NCBI GenBank assembly: GCA_900550445.1
Contig: URSF01000026.1
Span: 1 to 34,970 of the forward strand
DNA length: 34,970 nt
From: an uncultured Rhodospirillaceae bacterium
GTDB lineage: Bacteria > Pseudomonadota > Alphaproteobacteria > CAAGCB01 > CAG-977
Direction: 5' to 3'
Part shown: in pieces, positions 15,264 to 22,432 of the stretch
How positions within the stretch are numbered: the first letter of the stretch is position 1
How the letters are laid out: every line of letters starts with the position of its first letter
The notes under the pieces: model-generated
The model's database searches: none
What the model saw: only the letters and a program-made list of their open reading frames with translations
What the model was told of the DNA's origin: nothing
Translations under genes and position numbers: made by a program

Positions 15264-15749
15264 GTTCATCTCCTTTATTTGGTTTAAGGCTTTCAGGTCA
15301 AAATTCGGCGTGTTTGTCAAAGCGGCCGAAACGATGCAGCGAATATTGCCGTCCGTGTGGTAAAACACGGGCGAGATGTATCGAAATTCGCGTTTTTTAA
15401 TGTGTTCCGCAGCTTTGTCCGTCCACTGTACGGCGGCGCACAAATGTCCGTCGGCCGTAAAGAAATCTGTCATCCAGCCTGCCGCAGGCGCGGGTCGGCC
15501 GTTTTGTTCCGAATATTCGGATTGATGGTTGTAATCGATTAGCAGGTCGGTATTTTTCTTGTAAGCCAGCGTTTGTTCGATAACGGCGTCGGGATCATTC
15601 AGATAAAAACGCCGCCCGTCGCGTCCGACAATTTCGCCCACGGGCATCAAACGGATAACGTTCGGCACGTTGTTTTCGCCTTCCGTCCCGATCAGGACGG
15701 CAGAGGTTTCGGCGCAGGCCAATTCAAATTTTTCGGTTTCGTTTTTCAT
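14748..15749 (-). CDS. head maturation protease and scaffold precursor (Mu gpI)
   Basis: 333 residues, against about 360 for Mu gpI. The N-terminal half is the protease: VIRLMPVGEIVGRDGRRFYL, DLLIDYNHQSEYSEQNGRPA with the likely catalytic His, AAGWMTDFFTADGHLCAAVQ, and KREFRYISPVFYH followed by ALTNTPNFDLKALN. The C-terminal half (from about residue 163) is Glu/Lys/Ala-rich coiled coil, the scaffold Z domain, with its own start. It is the first gene of the head operon; 30 bases upstream of its ATG is a copy of the 26-bp element discussed below, matching the position of the late promoter PI in Mu. The ribosome site lies within a CCCCC/GGGGG hairpin. Confidence 0.92.
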   Translation of the reverse strand: MKNETEKFELACAETSAVLIGTEGENNVPNVIRLMPVGEIVGRDGRRFYLNDPDAVIEQTLAYKKNTDLLIDYNHQSEYSEQNGRPAPAAGWMTDFFTADGHLCAAVQWTDKAAEHIKKREFRYISPVFYHTDGNIRCIVSAALTNTPNFDLKALNQIKEMNMDKEKALCQALDAPDEDKALLRISELKAAQKELNDIAAALNCEAKAEAIVKAINETKADPAKFVEIDKVTELTRELNEIKAERAEEKAENAVNAAIRDGRLPPVLKENAKEICKKMGEMALNEFVSKMPKVSAPSSAAGEPPKPACDALSEDEKEICEIMGISSETFKKGK

Positions 15750-15750
15750 G

Positions 15751-15766
15751 CCCCCAGTTTAGGGGG
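15751..15766 (-). promoter_or_regulatory. hairpin over the gpI ribosome site
   Basis: On the minus strand CCCCC-TAAACT-GGGGG ends one base before the gpI ATG. The only purine-rich ribosome site of this gene (TGGGGG) is therefore paired in the hairpin, which would restrain protease translation relative to the well-exposed internal scaffold start. The structure is seen; its effect is inferred. Confidence 0.4.
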
Positions 15767-15778
15767 ACGGGATTTTTA

Positions 15779-15804
15779 AAAATATTCTGAACAGTTCACT
15801 GCAA
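15779..15804 (-). promoter_or_regulatory. candidate late promoter/activator site, copy 1 (PI-like)
   Basis: A 26-base element, identical to the copy at 22691-22716, lies 30 bases upstream of the gpI ATG. On the minus strand it begins TTGCAGTGAACTGTTCAG and ends AATATTTT; it holds the dyad TGAAC-T-GTTCA and an AT-rich -10-like AATATT downstream of it, but no good -35. In Mu the promoter PI sits just before gene I and needs the C activator. A Mor/C-family activator is encoded at 24202-24579. Late promoter function is inferred from position and repetition. Confidence 0.6.
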
Positions 15805-15968
15805 AACGTCAGGATTCCCGCCGTTTTTTATATTGCCCCGATTTGGAAAAATGTCAAAAGAAAATCAAAATACGGTTTCGCGCCGGCAAACACATATAAA
15901 AACATCGAAGTTAAACGGGTATTAAACGGGGCTGTGTGCGTTTTGGATTTGATAACGCAAAACGATAG

Positions 15969-16009
15969 CCGAAAAATGACAAAGCCGCTTTACGCGGCTT
16001 TATTTTCGG
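15969..16009 (-). terminator. intrinsic terminator ending the packaging operon
   Basis: AAAGCCGC and GCGGCTTT pair around a five-base loop (15981-16001), and the outer arms CCGAAAA and TTTTCGG (15969-15975, 16003-16009) extend the structure. T runs follow on both strands, so it may be bidirectional. It lies 10 bases beyond the last small gene of the packaging operon and about 165 bases before the head operon promoter candidate, exactly where an operon boundary is needed. The remaining stretch 15805-15968 is AT-rich and holds no gene that can be supported. Confidence 0.7.
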
Positions 16010-16019
16010 TCTTTGTTTT

Positions 16020-16136
16020 TTATGCGTGTTTAAACATCAGCCACAGGACAAATCCGAAAAAAAGGAAAAGGCTCGGATAAAACAAATCAATGACCCCCGG
16101 ACAGGTACAGACGGGCATTTGTACGGCTTCCATCAT
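16020..16136 (-). CDS. 38-aa single-span membrane protein
   Basis: A short ORF (MMEAVQMPVCTCPGVIDLFY at the start, ending KHA) with a near-perfect ribosome site, AAGGAGG, seven bases before the ATG at 16134-16136. Residues 17-35 form one hydrophobic segment (IDLFYPSLFLFFGFVLWLMF), preceded by a Cys-Pro-rich head (PVCTCPG). It is the last gene of the packaging operon, followed at once by the terminator. It begins one base after the stop of the previous small gene. Possible roles include an immunity or lysis-control peptide; nothing in the sequence decides between them. Confidence 0.6.
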   Translation of the reverse strand: MMEAVQMPVCTCPGVIDLFYPSLFLFFGFVLWLMFKHA

Positions 16137-16137
16137 T

Positions 16138-16341
16138 TTAAACCTCCTTTCTTGAATTTGCGCGCAGATGTTCATCAAAATCGTTTCTTCTTATTTCCAC
16201 TCGTAAAACCTCGGAAAAAAACATATCGCAAAGAGAAGGGATAAGCCTGCACGCCTGCGCGTATGAACAGGCCGTTGTTTGGCGTGAATCGTATTCTCCT
16301 TGTTTGTTTTTTCCGCATATCCATAAAACATAATATGTCAT
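16138..16341 (-). CDS. 67-aa protein of unknown function
   Basis: Starts MTYYVLWICGKNKQGEYDSR; ribosome site AAGGA is five bases upstream, and the ATG is next to the stop of the preceding gene. Three Cys residues are spread along the chain (CGK, ACSYAQACR, SLCDMF) without a clear metal motif. I do not recognise the family. It belongs to the four-gene cassette between the MuF-toxin fusion and the head operon; all four are short, well spaced and have good ribosome sites, so translation is likely. Confidence 0.55.
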   Translation of the reverse strand: MTYYVLWICGKNKQGEYDSRQTTACSYAQACRLIPSLCDMFFSEVLRVEIRRNDFDEHLRANSRKEV

Positions 16342-16590
16342 TCAATCCTTATTCCCTTTGATTACCGAAAAATGACGAATACCGACAGGAATCCGTTTAT
16401 CGTCTTCAACGCCGAAAATCCGCCAATCACAGCGCATAATGTTGCAGGTATTCATGCTGTCCAGCGGTTCAAAGCCGTGATGAGTTAATTCGCAAACCCG
16501 ATTATCAATCAGGCACAAAGGATAGGAACGGCCGTCGAATATGACAAATTCCCCTTCGCGCATGGCTTTTAATGCTTCTTCAAACGTCAT
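16342..16590 (-). CDS. 82-aa protein, DUF2829-like N terminus, unknown function
   Basis: The N terminus MTFEEALKAMREGEFVIFDG resembles the small phage proteins of the DUF2829 type that begin 'm-n-F-g-e-A-l-x-a-l-k-x-G-k-x-v', but the rest (RSYPLCLIDNRVCELTHHGF, CNIMRCDWRIFGVEDDKRIP) does not let me assign it firmly. Length (82) is typical of that group. Its start is preceded by GGAAAAAGATAA, a modest ribosome site. Being immediately downstream of a nuclease-like toxin domain by one gene, it is a candidate for an immunity or anti-defence protein; this is inference. Confidence 0.55.
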   Translation of the reverse strand: MTFEEALKAMREGEFVIFDGRSYPLCLIDNRVCELTHHGFEPLDSMNTCNIMRCDWRIFGVEDDKRIPVGIRHFSVIKGNKD

Positions 16591-16602
16591 TTATCTTTTT
16601 CC

Positions 16603-16893
16603 TTAAATATTCCATGCGGCGCGGTCAACGGCCGAAGCCAATTCTTGTTCACGGCCGTCAAAAGCGGCAATAATGCGTTTTCCGATCAATTCGGCAGTCG
16701 GGCTTTTAAACCGTCCGACAAGCGCAAAGCATAGAAGTAACGTTTTGCCTGCGGCGTTCGTGTCTTTTGTGGCAACCCATTTTTTCAAACAGGCGTCTAA
16801 CCGGGGCAGTTCCCGTCCCAGTGTCGCATTGGGACGGGCAGCCTGATGCTGTTTGACAATGCGTTCCGGCGTCCATTGTATCGGTAAGTTCAT
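16603..16893 (-). CDS. 96-aa protein of unknown function downstream of MuF-toxin
   Basis: Begins MNLPIQWTPERIVKQHQAAR with the ribosome site AAGGAGG about six bases upstream. Composition is mixed Ala/Arg/Leu with a likely helical C-terminal half (ELIGKRIIAAFDGREQELAS AVDRAAW). I do not recognise it. It starts 115 bases after the MuF-toxin stop, so it is the first candidate immunity protein for that toxin domain. No signal peptide or membrane span is seen. Confidence 0.55.
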   Translation of the reverse strand: MNLPIQWTPERIVKQHQAARPNATLGRELPRLDACLKKWVATKDTNAAGKTLLLCFALVGRFKSPTAELIGKRIIAAFDGREQELASAVDRAAWNI

Positions 16894-16908
16894 TTAAAAC
16901 CTCCTTGC

Positions 16909-16937
16909 TTGATTTTTTTCCTTTTCGATGCCATAAT
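16909..16937 (+). promoter_or_regulatory. sigma70-like promoter on the plus strand
   Basis: TTGATT (16909-16914) and CATAAT (16932-16937) are separated by 17 bases, four and five matches to the -35 and -10 consensus. It points rightward, opposite to all neighbouring genes, and would start transcription near 16944. No gene of useful length follows on that strand; a terminator does, at 16997-17027. Confidence 0.45.
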
Positions 16938-16943
16938 GATAAA

Positions 16944-17027
16944 TATGCGGAATGTATTGTAGGGCTATGTAGCAGCCATCCCAATCAATGCATTTTAAGG
17001 CAGGTCGCTACTTGACCTGCCTTTTCT
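16944..17027 (+). ncRNA. candidate ~80-nt small RNA, antisense to the MuF 3' end
   Basis: Between a promoter-like sequence and a strong stem-loop (AAGGCAGGTC / GACCTGCCTT with a seven-base loop, followed by TTCTT) lies an 80-base interval without a supported ORF. Internal GGCT/AGCC pairing suggests a second hairpin near 16962-16977. The 3' stem overlaps the last codons of the MuF gene on the opposite strand. The minus-strand sense hairpin lacks a T run, so the terminator works only for rightward RNA. Expression is inferred, not shown. Confidence 0.4.
16997..17027 (+). terminator. rightward intrinsic terminator
   Basis: AAGGCAGGTC (16997-17006) pairs with GACCTGCCTT (17014-17023) around GCTACTT, and TTCTTAT follows. 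Ten uninterrupted pairs and a downstream T run on the plus strand only. On the minus strand the hairpin covers the stop of the MuF gene and may instead stabilise the mRNA. Confidence 0.55.
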
Positions 17028-18288
17028 TATAGGCAAGAAATCCGTTACGCTGTTCATTTACATATTCATCCTTAATCTGTTTCCCTTCATATAATTGAGC
17101 AGGGAATGTCGTTACACCGCGCCATTGTTCTTTGTCTTTTTCAAATACGGTCAAACAGTGACTGCCGTCCGTATTCTCAAAAATTTTAATGTAACGGCGG
17201 CGCAAAGGTCTTTTTTCCGTATCATTTCCCCACATTAACCAGATTTCATCGGGATCTTTAATCGCTTTAGCCAATAAACGCATATAGATGCCGCGACCTA
17301 ATTTATTAGCTTTAAATTTCATGGTTTTCTTATTCAAAAACAGCCCTTCGTCGATAACAAGCGGTTCTCCGACAACATCGGTATAAACGACAGGTTTTCC
17401 GATATCCGCGCCGAATTCGGACAAAAAAGCGCGGGCGTATTCCGTATCGCTCAATCCTTCGGGCAAAACGGAATTTTCCGGCATCGGCGAGGCTTCGGGC
17501 AAAGGCGGCAGTTCGGCGGCGCGGTTTTGGAACGTCTGCGGCGGATTGCCGTCAGGTTCAGGCGTAAAAGCGCGGTATCTGGCTTTGCCGACGTTATAAT
17601 CAAAACCCGGCGCAATGCCTTCGGGGATTTGTTCGATTTTCCCCGTTCGTTTGTTTTCCCATTCGGTATAGCGAATCTGCGGGCTTTTTGACGGTACAAA
17701 ACCGCGCCGCTTTAAATCGTTATCGGAATATTGAATAACCGAACAGCGGCATTTCCAGCCGTTCGGCGGATAATGCGTCGCCCAGAACGGATCGTCATAA
17801 CGCAAAATCAAATCGTGCCATTGGCGGTGTTGCGCCCGCGTGCGTTCGTCCAAAACGCAAACATAACGCAAATAAGGCGCGTCTTTTGCGTTTTCTTCAA
17901 TCGCCGCCCATTCTCCCGCCGCATACGCCGTGCGAATGTTCGTGTCGTAAATGATTGACAGGCGGCGCGGCGTGCCGAGCGTTACCTTTTCCGTCAATCC
18001 CGTTTTCGGATCGGTTTTTTCCTTTTTGCCCCACCAGCCCTTTTTTTGCAAAACGGGAATCAGGTCTTTTTTAAACTGATCAAACGTCGTGCCGTTTTCC
18101 AAAGCGTCCTGCAAAGCGGCGCGAATATCTTGCAAAATATCAATCTGCATCGCTTTGGCAACCGTAAAGGCAACCGCGTGTTCTTCTTTCCAAACATCGC
18201 GCCAGTCAAAACCGAATTTATATCCCTTTTTTTGAAAAAAACGGATTGCCTCAGCAGGCGGCAAAGGGGAAAAATCAGATTTAACCAT
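17008..18288 (-). CDS. MuF minor head protein fused to a PBECR-like nuclease toxin
   Basis: 426 residues. The first ~210 carry the MuF head-morphogenesis domain, with the diagnostic PFWATHYPPNGWKCRCSVIQ at residues 167-186 and the preceding RLSIIYDTNIRTAYAAGEWA. After a proline-rich linker (about 240-280) comes an extra domain to the C terminus: FKANKLGRGIYMRLLAKAIK (324-343), DPDEIWLMWGN, RRRYIKIFENT and WRGVTTFPAQLYEG. It resembles the phage Barnase-EndoU-ColicinE5/D-RelE-like (PBECR) nuclease group known as C-terminal toxin domains on MuF proteins. MuF proteins enter the procapsid with the portal, so the toxin could be injected with DNA. Mu gpF lacks such a domain. The gene overlaps the portal gene by eight bases. 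The MuF call is firm; the nuclease call is moderately sure and catalytic residues are not verified. Confidence 0.85.
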   Translation of the reverse strand: MVKSDFSPLPPAEAIRFFQKKGYKFGFDWRDVWKEEHAVAFTVAKAMQIDILQDIRAALQDALENGTTFDQFKKDLIPVLQKKGWWGKKEKTDPKTGLTEKVTLGTPRRLSIIYDTNIRTAYAAGEWAAIEENAKDAPYLRYVCVLDERTRAQHRQWHDLILRYDDPFWATHYPPNGWKCRCSVIQYSDNDLKRRGFVPSKSPQIRYTEWENKRTGKIEQIPEGIAPGFDYNVGKARYRAFTPEPDGNPPQTFQNRAAELPPLPEASPMPENSVLPEGLSDTEYARAFLSEFGADIGKPVVYTDVVGEPLVIDEGLFLNKKTMKFKANKLGRGIYMRLLAKAIKDPDEIWLMWGNDTEKRPLRRRYIKIFENTDGSHCLTVFEKDKEQWRGVTTFPAQLYEGKQIKDEYVNEQRNGFLAYKKRQVK

Positions 18289-19804
18289 GATTTAAACGCC
18301 CTGTTAAGTTTGCCCTAAACAGAGCTTGCGCCAGATATTCCGTCAAAGCGGCGGCGTCCATGTCCGGATATGCTTCGGCAAGGCGTTGAAAAGCCTCGTC
18401 ATAGCTTTGACACTCCTCTAAAAGCCGTTCAACCGGTTGAATAACGGGCGTTAAAACGCGTTCCCATTCAGCCTCCATTTCCTTGACGGCTTCATCGACG
18501 GGATCCGGTTCAGTCTTTTCGGTTTCGTTTAAAGATTTTTTCGCCTGATTAAAAGCCGGATCAAAGGACGGAGCGGCGTATTTCAAAACGTCGTTTTCGT
18601 CCTTCGGCGCGTCAAGACCGATTTTTGAACGCACCTGCGACGCGGATACCTGAAGCCCCAGCGGCACCAGCTTTGACAAGGTGTCGGACAGTGCCGTTAA
18701 ATCCTCGTCGTCGAAATTTCCGATGCGTATGTTCGGATAATTTTTCTGCGTCCCGAAATTCAAATCAATCATCGGGATAATCAAATCGCGCTTTAAAACG
18801 GCGGCCAGCTGCTTGGCGTCGGATCGCATGATGTCGCGGCGGACTTCGTTATGTTCCTTTGAAACCGCGTGCCCGCCCGATACGGCGTCCGTCGTTGTCG
18901 TTTGTCCTAAAACGATTTTTGAAATCATTAAATCGACATACTGCGCAAACTGCTGATACAGTTCCGCCGAACCGGAATTTTGCGCCGTAACGAATTCGAT
19001 CATCATGCTTTCGGGAATGCACGCCGCCGTGTCCGCGCCGATGTTGTAAACGGCGCGCATCAGCGTTTCTTTGTCCTTTTGCGTCGCGTTCGCCCCGTAT
19101 TTGCCGACGCGCAAAGGCTGGCCATAGACTTCCAAAAACGTGACCCAGCTTTTGACGTCAAAGTTTTTAAACATATAATACCAAGACACGACGCGCGCCA
19201 AACCGCCGCGAAGGGGTAACCCCGATTTCGCGTTCATGACGCACTGAATATATTTAAACGGTTCAAGCGGAACTTTGCCGTCCTGCGTTTTTAACAACAG
19301 CGTCCGCATATCATTATCCAAAGCGAACCACTTCGGATTGACGTGCTGAATTTTGACGGGCTTCCATTGTTTTTCCGAACATTCCCAAACGATTTCCGAA
19401 ACGGAAAAGCCTTTGCCGACCGCGTCCATCAGGTCGAACAGTTCGTCGGAAAGCGTGTCACGGGCGATAAATTCGCGGACGAAATCGGCGTGTTTTTCCT
19501 CTTCCGCAGAGCTGCCCGCGGCCTCGACGCTGACTTCCAGCTGTGATACGGCACGTTTGCGCGTCCCTAAAACGGACAGGTACTGCGGTTCTTTTTCTTC
19601 CATTTCTTCGGCCAGATCCAGATAAGCGTCCATGTCGCCCTCGTCGGCGGATCTAAGAAGGCTTGACAGTTTTTTAGGCGTCAGTCCGAAAGACGGATAC
19701 CCCGATTCATGCGTCCGAACGCCCCCAATCAGACAGGACGCGTCTTCTTTCGTTAAATTTGACGTTTTAACGGGTTTGCCGAACCGGTCTAATAAAACAG
19801 CCAT
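18281..19804 (-). CDS. portal protein (Mu gp29, DUF935)
   Basis: 507 residues from the ATG at 19802-19804, the normal length for DUF935 portals (Mu gp29 is 512). This start follows the terminase stop by one base with AAGGGA upstream; an upstream frame to 19852 would overlap the terminase. Characteristic segments are KAVLLDRFGKPV-like start, EMEEKEPQYLSVLGTRKRAV, GKGFSVSEIVWECS, YGQPLRVGKYGANATQKDKE, and IVLGQTTTTDAVSGGHAVSK. It forms the dodecameric ring at the capsid vertex through which DNA is packaged and ejected. It overlaps the MuF gene, the usual arrangement. Confidence 0.95.
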   Translation of the reverse strand: MAVLLDRFGKPVKTSNLTKEDASCLIGGVRTHESGYPSFGLTPKKLSSLLRSADEGDMDAYLDLAEEMEEKEPQYLSVLGTRKRAVSQLEVSVEAAGSSAEEEKHADFVREFIARDTLSDELFDLMDAVGKGFSVSEIVWECSEKQWKPVKIQHVNPKWFALDNDMRTLLLKTQDGKVPLEPFKYIQCVMNAKSGLPLRGGLARVVSWYYMFKNFDVKSWVTFLEVYGQPLRVGKYGANATQKDKETLMRAVYNIGADTAACIPESMMIEFVTAQNSGSAELYQQFAQYVDLMISKIVLGQTTTTDAVSGGHAVSKEHNEVRRDIMRSDAKQLAAVLKRDLIIPMIDLNFGTQKNYPNIRIGNFDDEDLTALSDTLSKLVPLGLQVSASQVRSKIGLDAPKDENDVLKYAAPSFDPAFNQAKKSLNETEKTEPDPVDEAVKEMEAEWERVLTPVIQPVERLLEECQSYDEAFQRLAEAYPDMDAAALTEYLAQALFRANLTGRLNHG

Positions 19805-19805
19805 C

Positions 19806-21281
19806 TTAATATGTCCCTTCGTTGAAATTAAATCCGTCGTCATCGGCGTCATACGTCATATAATCGTATTCAACCGGATCGGTTCTTGACGCCGCAACGG
19901 CAAAAGCCAAAGCAACCGCCGCATCGCCGTGACGCTTTAATCCGTTTTTGCCCGTTATTCGTTTTTCGGGAACGCACGCTATTCCCTTGACGACCTTTAA
20001 AGCGCGCAGGTCGCTTAAAATATCGGCGTCCTTCGGGATTAAAAGCGTCGCGTCCTCAAACCGCGCCTTTAACGCCGGCATATTGTCCCGATACCAGCCC
20101 TGCGACAACATGACCTTGTCGATTTTTCCCGAACCGTATTTTTGCCAGCACGCTTCGGCCAGATACGACCCGTTGCCTCTGGCGTCCATCGCGCCCGCGT
20201 GAAAACGCGGCAGACGGTCGATAACGTAAAACAGGATTTGACGCTGCTGGTCAAACGGTATGTTTGAAAGTTCTATGACAAAAGGCGTTTTCAGGCTGAG
20301 GTCTTTTTCTTCCCGTAAAATCCACAAGACCGACAAATCGCCCGACCTGCCGAAGTCAAACCCGAACGACGTCAGCCCGTCGTCCGGAACGGCGTTTAAC
20401 AGGCTTTCCACGTTGTCCGAAAGCCAGTCGTCAATACTTTTTTCGCGTATTTCCGGGGGCAACGCGGCAAAATCGTCTTTTTGCGCCAGACGCAACACGG
20501 GAATGTCGGCGGCCATTGCCCGTTCGATCAAAGCGCGGGTCAGGTACGTTCCCGAACCTCTGGAAGGCACGCAAAACAATTCTTCTTCCGCGTCGTCGCC
20601 GTAAAAATCAATAATATCCTGCCGCCATTTTCGTTCGGCGTCCGCGCTCCATTCTTTGCCCGTTTTCTTGCAAATCCTTTGATAAAGCCCGTCCTTTAAA
20701 GCGTCGTCGAACGTGCAGCGCAATAGTTTGTAAGGCTTTTTGCCCGCTCTGATGTCGTTAATCAGTTCGTTGAACGGATTGTCTTCGCCGTCATGCGTTG
20801 AAAGGATTAAAACTTTGCCGCCCCAAATCAAAAGGGCGAAAGCCGCCTTTAAAACTTCGGCCAAATCATCGTGGAATGCCGCTTCGTCAATTAAAACAAA
20901 GCCCTGTTTGCCGCGCAACGCACGCGGAACAGAAGGCAACGCCACAATCTTGCGGCCGTTTGCAAACGTGATGCGAAAGGCTTTGATGTTCTTTTCGGGG
21001 GATTCCGGATCTTCAAAAACGTACTCTTCAACGGCGGAAGAAAGCATGGAAAAGCGTTTTGCCCATTCGCCCGCGACCTCGATAAATTCGCGCGCCATTT
21101 CCAAATCATAGCCCATGTAATACGTATCCGACGGGTTGTCTTCCGCCGCCGATATTAAAACGGAAATTCCCGCCGCCGCCCAAGTGTATCCCGTCCGTCG
21201 CGATTTTTCGACGACGGTTACGGGATATTTAAATACGCAGTCGGTTAATTCGCGCTGATAGGGCAGAAAACCTTTGTCCAT
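19806..21281 (-). CDS. large terminase subunit (Mu gp28)
   Basis: 491 residues from the ATG at 21279-21281, which overlaps the stop of gp27 as TGATG and has GGAGAG upstream. Near residue 27-33 the adenine/Walker A-type SRRTGYT is seen, Walker B is VLIDEAAF at about 129-136, followed by the coupling motif ILSTHDG at about 159-165. The nuclease part starts with GFDFGRSGDLSVLWI (Asp near 309) and continues with GAMDARGNGSYLAE. In Mu this protein is the headful-packaging motor acting on replicated, integrated DNA. Length and order (gp27-gp28-gp29) agree with Mu. Confidence 0.95.
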   Translation of the reverse strand: MDKGFLPYQRELTDCVFKYPVTVVEKSRRTGYTWAAAGISVLISAAEDNPSDTYYMGYDLEMAREFIEVAGEWAKRFSMLSSAVEEYVFEDPESPEKNIKAFRITFANGRKIVALPSVPRALRGKQGFVLIDEAAFHDDLAEVLKAAFALLIWGGKVLILSTHDGEDNPFNELINDIRAGKKPYKLLRCTFDDALKDGLYQRICKKTGKEWSADAERKWRQDIIDFYGDDAEEELFCVPSRGSGTYLTRALIERAMAADIPVLRLAQKDDFAALPPEIREKSIDDWLSDNVESLLNAVPDDGLTSFGFDFGRSGDLSVLWILREEKDLSLKTPFVIELSNIPFDQQRQILFYVIDRLPRFHAGAMDARGNGSYLAEACWQKYGSGKIDKVMLSQGWYRDNMPALKARFEDATLLIPKDADILSDLRALKVVKGIACVPEKRITGKNGLKRHGDAAVALAFAVAASRTDPVEYDYMTYDADDDGFNFNEGTY

Positions 21282-21811
21282 CACAGCTCTCCTAAAATTT
21301 CACGGCGGATCGTTTCAATGACTTCGGGGGAAAATCCCTTTTTCTGAGCCGTTTTTTCAAGTTTTTTTTCCGCTTTTTCCCTGATTTTGTCGCGCAGCTT
21401 CATTTCCTTTTCAAAATCGGTTTTTTCCGCTTTTGTCAGTTTTTCCAAAGACGTGGCCAGAAACATCGCGTCCTTCGCGTCAAGCGTGACGGGTTCGCCG
21501 TCTTCGGATCCCATCATGCGGAATAAAATACTGTGCAGAACTTCGATGTTTGCGCGGGCAACTTTGTTCTCTTTATCTTCGTCGCCGTAATCTTTAACAA
21601 TCGCTTCGGCAATCGTCCTGCTTTGGCGGATTGACGCCTGTATGCTTTCCAAACGTTTGCAATGCCGGCCGACGGCGGAACGGCTGACGTCAACGTTTAA
21701 TTCGTCCAGCTTTGCCATAATCTCGTCAATCGTTCGTCCCTCCTGCCGCAACGAGCCGATCTTGTCGCGAACGGCGGCGGCCAGACGGTCTATGCTTGAA
21801 CGCCGTCCCAT
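21281..21811 (-). CDS. small terminase-like protein (Mu gp27, DUF3486)
   Basis: 176 residues. The N terminus MGRRSSIDRLAAAVRDKIGS and the HTH-like segment RTIDEIMAKLDELNVDVSRS-AVGRHCKRL are the DUF3486 signature, with a long Lys/Glu-rich helical C terminus (LEKLTKAEKTDFEKEMKLRD...). Family members lie directly before the large terminase and are taken as the small subunit that recognises the pac site at the prophage end. Ribosome site CGGAG is seen. It starts four bases after the gp26-like gene. Confidence 0.9.
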   Translation of the reverse strand: MGRRSSIDRLAAAVRDKIGSLRQEGRTIDEIMAKLDELNVDVSRSAVGRHCKRLESIQASIRQSRTIAEAIVKDYGDEDKENKVARANIEVLHSILFRMMGSEDGEPVTLDAKDAMFLATSLEKLTKAEKTDFEKEMKLRDKIREKAEKKLEKTAQKKGFSPEVIETIRREILGEL

Positions 21812-21815
21812 TTGA

Positions 21816-22121
21816 TTACTCCGGTCTGGGGCGTTTAACGCCCGTTACGACGGCGCGTCCCGCCGCGACGTCCAGCCCGCGCCCCGTGATTTTGGCAACC
21901 TGCACCTTGCCGTCAAAATACGTTTCAACTTCGATCAATCCGATTTCAGCCAGAAAATCAAAATCCGCCCGTATCGCTTCGCGGCTGACCGAATGCCCCA
22001 GCTGTTCCAGAGCTTGTTGCATGACGGAATCGTTTATTTTGTAATCGTTGTCTTCGGCCAAAAAACGAAGCATGGCCAAGCGGCGGTCTTGCGCGACGAT
22101 TTCTTTATATGACGTATTCAT
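21816..22121 (-). CDS. gp26-like winged-helix protein
   Basis: 101 residues. Sequence such as YKEIVAQDRRLAMLRFLAED, DYKINDSVMQQALEQLGHSV-SREAIRADFDFLAEIGLIEV and KVQVAKITGRGLDVAAGRAV fits the Mu gp26 / ArsR-like small protein that sits between gp25 and gp27. A winged-helix DNA-binding fold is suggested by the helix-helix-strand pattern ending in a 'wing' near residues 64-85. Its role in Mu is not established. It overlaps gp25 by four bases. Confidence 0.8.
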   Translation of the reverse strand: MNTSYKEIVAQDRRLAMLRFLAEDNDYKINDSVMQQALEQLGHSVSREAIRADFDFLAEIGLIEVETYFDGKVQVAKITGRGLDVAAGRAVVTGVKRPRPE

Positions 22122-22432
22122 AAATTCCCCCGGTTCATCAAAAAATCTTCCTGTCGCCGCACGGTGTTTTCCATGCGTTCTGAAATTGCTTCAATCTTGT
22201 CTATTTTGCCCGTCAGACGTTCCAGCTTTAACGTCAGATCATGCATGTCTTTTTGCGTCGCCAATCCTTTGACCGATTGTTCAACCGCCGAAACGCGGTG
22301 TTCCAGCTTTGAAACGTCTTCTTTTGAAGCATACGTCTTGGCCGCCGTAAACTTGACCCAGCCGAAGAAAAATCCGGCAACGCCGACGATCACGCCCCAG
22401 TAATCCTTGATAAATCCGATAAACGCCGCCAT
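22118..22432 (-). CDS. gp25-like membrane protein with coiled coil (DUF2730)
   Basis: 104 residues from the ATG at 22430-22432 (TGATG with the preceding gene; GGGAG upstream). An N-terminal membrane span (FIKDYWGVIVGVAGFFFGWV) is followed by a coiled coil (KLEHRVSAVEQSVKGLATQK, LEKLTGKIDKIEAISERMEN-like heptads). This matches the Mu gp25 / DUF2730 group, which lies in the lysis-packaging start region. Such proteins have been discussed as spanin- or lysis-related, but this is not proven. Confidence 0.8.
   Translation of the reverse strand: MAAFIGFIKDYWGVIVGVAGFFFGWVKFTAAKTYASKEDVSKLEHRVSAVEQSVKGLATQKDMHDLTLKLERLTGKIDKIEAISERMENTVRRQEDFLMNRGNL

Noticed and set aside
16706..16984. 92-residue alternative frame over the small gene after MuF
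   Set aside because: Lacks a ribosome site and extends over the plus-strand promoter region; the alternative frame at 16603-16893 has AAGGAGG.
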